Assembly: GCA_964405265.1 (NCBI GenBank)
Contig: CAYONC010000007.1
Location: 1 to 64,000 of the forward strand
Source of the DNA: Eshraghiella sp964405265
GTDB taxonomy: Bacteria > Bacillota > Clostridia > Lachnospirales > Lachnospiraceae
DNA length: 64,000 bases
Direction: 5' to 3'
Positions 61,877-64,000 of the stretch are shown in pieces (the stretch's first letter is position 1; each line of letters begins with the position of its first letter). Under the pieces are notes generated by a model. The model saw nothing but the letters and a program-made list of their open reading frames with translations, ran no database searches and was not told where the DNA came from. The translations under genes were made by a program, and so were the position numbers.

Positions 61877-62587
61877 TCAGAATGGTATAAAACCTTCTAT
61901 TCCGTCAGCCGGCAGGCTTTTAAGTTTTTTAATAACGACAGGATAATTCCTGTGTGCTTTAATCAGCATGCCGTAATCAGCTTTTTCCATACCATAATAT
62001 TTAACATAATCTTCACATACAACAATGTATCCCGCACACCGTTTTCCGTGTCTGATGACATAATATTCGCACTCTTCCTCAGACAGTACATATCTTATCA
62101 TATTATTGCCGAATTTCAGAAGATTATTGGTACATTCATAATTAACGGACGTAAGAGTTATAACCTCTTCCATGTCTGAACGGCATAGATATTTATAGTC
62201 GTGATGAAATTTATATGAATGTGTCCACGTTTTTTCCGTAAAGCCATGTCTTTTATAATAATCCGATAATTCCGGCTCTGCCGGTATGAGAAAAAGATAA
62301 TCCTTATTTTTTTCCTCTGCCCTCTGTACGGCATATTTTATTAATTCCGACATATAACCCCTGTTTCTGTATTTTTCCTCTGTTGCAAGTGCATACAGGT
62401 ATGCTGCTTTTTCAGAAAAAATCATGCACAGCATTGAAACGGTTATCCCGTCTGTTTCATATACATATATGGGGTTATCTTTTTTCAGTTCAAAAAAAAG
62501 ACTGATATTTTTTTCTTCATCACCAAAAGTCGTTTTCCACAATGACTTCAGTGACTCTTCATCCGTTTTAACTGCCTGTCTTATCAT
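61877..62587 (-). CDS. GNAT family N-acetyltransferase
   Basis: The 236-residue protein has an N-terminal GNAT domain with the acetyl-CoA loop TEEKYRNRGYMSELI (about 70-84) and a YYKRHGF segment. A C-terminal half of less clear fold follows, with some resemblance to Eis-like or sterol-carrier-type tails. The start is uncertain: I use 62587 with AGGATGG upstream; 62596 is also possible. It is 11 bases before the DUF2156 gene. The substrate is unknown. Confidence 0.78.
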   Translation of the reverse strand: MIRQAVKTDEESLKSLWKTTFGDEEKNISLFFELKKDNPIYVYETDGITVSMLCMIFSEKAAYLYALATEEKYRNRGYMSELIKYAVQRAEEKNKDYLFLIPAEPELSDYYKRHGFTEKTWTHSYKFHHDYKYLCRSDMEEVITLTSVNYECTNNLLKFGNNMIRYVLSEEECEYYVIRHGKRCAGYIVVCEDYVKYYGMEKADYGMLIKAHRNYPVVIKKLKSLPADGIEGFIPF

Positions 62588-62645
62588 ATTTGCCATCCTA
62601 CATACAACGGAAAGCCATTGCATATGCAACAGCTTTCCGTGTTAT

Positions 62646-64000
62646 TTACCTGCTGGCATTTCTGTACTGCCCCGGTGTCATATTAAAGGTTTTTTTAAAT
62701 AGTCTGTTAAAATGTTCAACATTCTGGTATCCCACTGCCGCCGATATGTTTTCAATGGTCATGTTTCCGTTTCTGAGCAGTGATTTTGCCTTTTTCATAC
62801 GTGTATTTACCACATGCTCTCCAAATGTCCTGCCGGATTTATCCTTTATGTATTTTGATATATACGGTTCTGAAAGACTGAACCTTGCCGCCATTTCTTC
62901 AAGAGTCACATTCTGATAATTTGCCTGTATGTAATTAAGCATTGTTACAAGTCTGTCATCACCGTTAATTTCATTGTTTTTAACGGAAAGAAGCTTATTT
63001 ACGGCAACAACCAGTGCATGAATGGATGCTTTGATGATATCCTCATCCATTCCGGCTCCCCAATACATTTTTTCATTGCAGGTTATTCCGACGTATGCCA
63101 TCGCCTTGGATGACGAACCGTTTGAAAGTGCATGTTCTTCGTATGTTGTCAGCTCGTAACTGATTCCAAAGAACTGCTTTATCGTATTGCTTACGGCATC
63201 AAGACGACCGTTACCGTTGGCATCAACAATGGTTTTCTTCTCGCCGCACTGTATCACGACTTCTGCCATAATGCCGTCATTCTGCTTAAAATGACTCTCT
63301 GCAATTCTGAAATTAGGTGTGTTGTCAATATATCTGCTTTCAAATATTTCGTATACCCACTGTGGTGACAGTTCCCTGTGTTCTTCGTCAGACACCTGTT
63401 TTACGGCGTATCCTACTTCTTCTCGCATTTTTTCAGGAAGTGAGATACTGAAATTCTGCTTAAGTATATAATTAATTCCGCCCTTTCCCGACTGACTGTT
63501 TATCCGTATTACGTCAGAATCATATGTACGTCCCACGTCAACAGGGTCAATCGGAAGATACGGCACCGTCCACGTTGTACAGTTTTTCTCTTTACGCCAG
63601 TCCATACCTTTGGAAATTGCATCCTGATGTGAACCCGAAAAGGCTGAAAAGACAAGATCTCCCGCATAAGGCTGTCTTGCATACACGGACATTCGCGTCA
63701 GTCTCTCGTATTTTTCCCTTATATGCTTCATATCAGAAAAATCAAGCTCCGGATTAATTCCGTATGAGTACATATTCATTGCCAGTGAAATGATATCCAC
63801 ATTTCCCGTACGTTCTCCGTTTCCGAATAATGTTCCTTCTATTCTGTCTGCACCCGCAAGAATACCAAGCTCAGCATCGCTTACCGCACATCCTCTGTCA
63901 TTGTGAGGATGAAGGCTTAAAATAACATTATCGCGATATTTAAGATTCCTGCTGACATATTCGACCTGAGTGGCAAATACATGCGGCATTGCCGTTTCAA
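62646..64000 (-). CDS. leuA: 2-isopropylmalate synthase fused to an AraC-type DNA-binding domain (partial, 5' end outside window)
   Basis: The visible 451 codons are in frame up to the window edge. They contain the C-terminal half of the LeuA TIM barrel (LSLHPHNDRGCAV with the metal His residues, EGTLFGNGERTGN) and its subdomain (YLPIDPVDVGRTYDS, INSQSGKGG). The LeuA regulatory domain follows (about 225-340 of the visible part, with DANGNGRLDAVSN). After it comes an unexpected AraC/XylS two-helix-turn-helix domain (last 105 residues: LEEMAARFSLSEPYISKYI and ISAAVGYQNVEHFNRLFKK). The enzyme condenses acetyl-CoA with 2-ketoisovalerate in leucine synthesis. The fused domain suggests leucine-responsive DNA binding. 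No stop or ribosome site separates the parts. Confidence 0.88.
   Translation of the reverse strand, partial: ETAMPHVFATQVEYVSRNLKYRDNVILSLHPHNDRGCAVSDAELGILAGADRIEGTLFGNGERTGNVDIISLAMNMYSYGINPELDFSDMKHIREKYERLTRMSVYARQPYAGDLVFSAFSGSHQDAISKGMDWRKEKNCTTWTVPYLPIDPVDVGRTYDSDVIRINSQSGKGGINYILKQNFSISLPEKMREEVGYAVKQVSDEEHRELSPQWVYEIFESRYIDNTPNFRIAESHFKQNDGIMAEVVIQCGEKKTIVDANGNGRLDAVSNTIKQFFGISYELTTYEEHALSNGSSSKAMAYVGITCNEKMYWGAGMDEDIIKASIHALVVAVNKLLSVKNNEINGDDRLVTMLNYIQANYQNVTLEEMAARFSLSEPYISKYIKDKSGRTFGEHVVNTRMKKAKSLLRNGNMTIENISAAVGYQNVEHFNRLFKKTFNMTPGQYRNASR

Overview
The window looks like chromosomal DNA of an anaerobic Firmicute, most probably a Lachnospiraceae member (moderate to low GC, strong AGGAGG-type ribosome binding sites, secreted multidomain surface proteins, a chemotaxis adaptor, and the forespore genes spoVAD/spoVAE with a sigma-G-like promoter). 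I cannot fix the genus from sequence alone. Two inserted mobile elements interrupt an otherwise ordinary gene-dense background.

Layout. 1-9.7 kb: a GH25 muramidase with four C-terminal repeats, a sirtuin deacylase, and a 2372-residue surface protein translationally coupled to the sirtuin. 9.7-14.1 kb: two very small ORFs and a cell-surface polymer operon (CDP-glycerol-type glycerophosphotransferase, GT2 glycosyltransferase, membrane protein). 14.3-15.6 kb: a CheX-like/receiver chemotaxis protein. 15.8-26.1 kb: one six-gene operon in the order dockerin-bearing papain-like protease, membrane-anchored cohesin-like protein, CotH lipoprotein, cytidylate-kinase-like protein and a two-subunit ABC exporter. 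The adjacent cohesin and dockerin suggest a protease docked on the cell surface.

26.2-30.1 kb: a NodB-family polysaccharide deacetylase gene split in two by a 3137-bp element. The element carries a large serine recombinase, an EEP-fold nuclease/phosphatase and a par/Fst-like type I toxin-antitoxin locus. Recombination at a GA core would rebuild the deacetylase exactly in frame (255 aa). The arrangement resembles the sporulation-gene-splitting elements skin (sigK) and SP-beta (spsM). 30.1-49 kb: housekeeping and surface genes (LRR-transglutaminase lipoprotein, AI-2E family transporter, truA, DUF1846, a PurF paralogue without the N-terminal cysteine, a MocR-type regulator with pyridoxamine kinase, tRNA-Gly, DUF3810 peptidase, DagK-like kinase, LicD, beta-CASP nuclease, PAP2 phosphatase, YigZ, class A penicillin-binding protein).

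49.08-57.49 kb: an 8.4-kb island inserted in the loop of the terminator shared by the penicillin-binding protein and ilvE, bounded by a 10-bp direct repeat. It carries TnpV, a two-component system and a VTC-domain/DUF4956/CotH module. Its own sigma factor and serine recombinase are decayed, so it is probably no longer mobile by itself. 57.5-64 kb: ilvE, spoVAE, spoVAD, plsC, a DUF2156 protein, a GNAT, and the 3' part of a 2-isopropylmalate synthase fused to an AraC-type DNA-binding domain, which runs off the window end.

No CRISPR array, rRNA or replication origin was seen.
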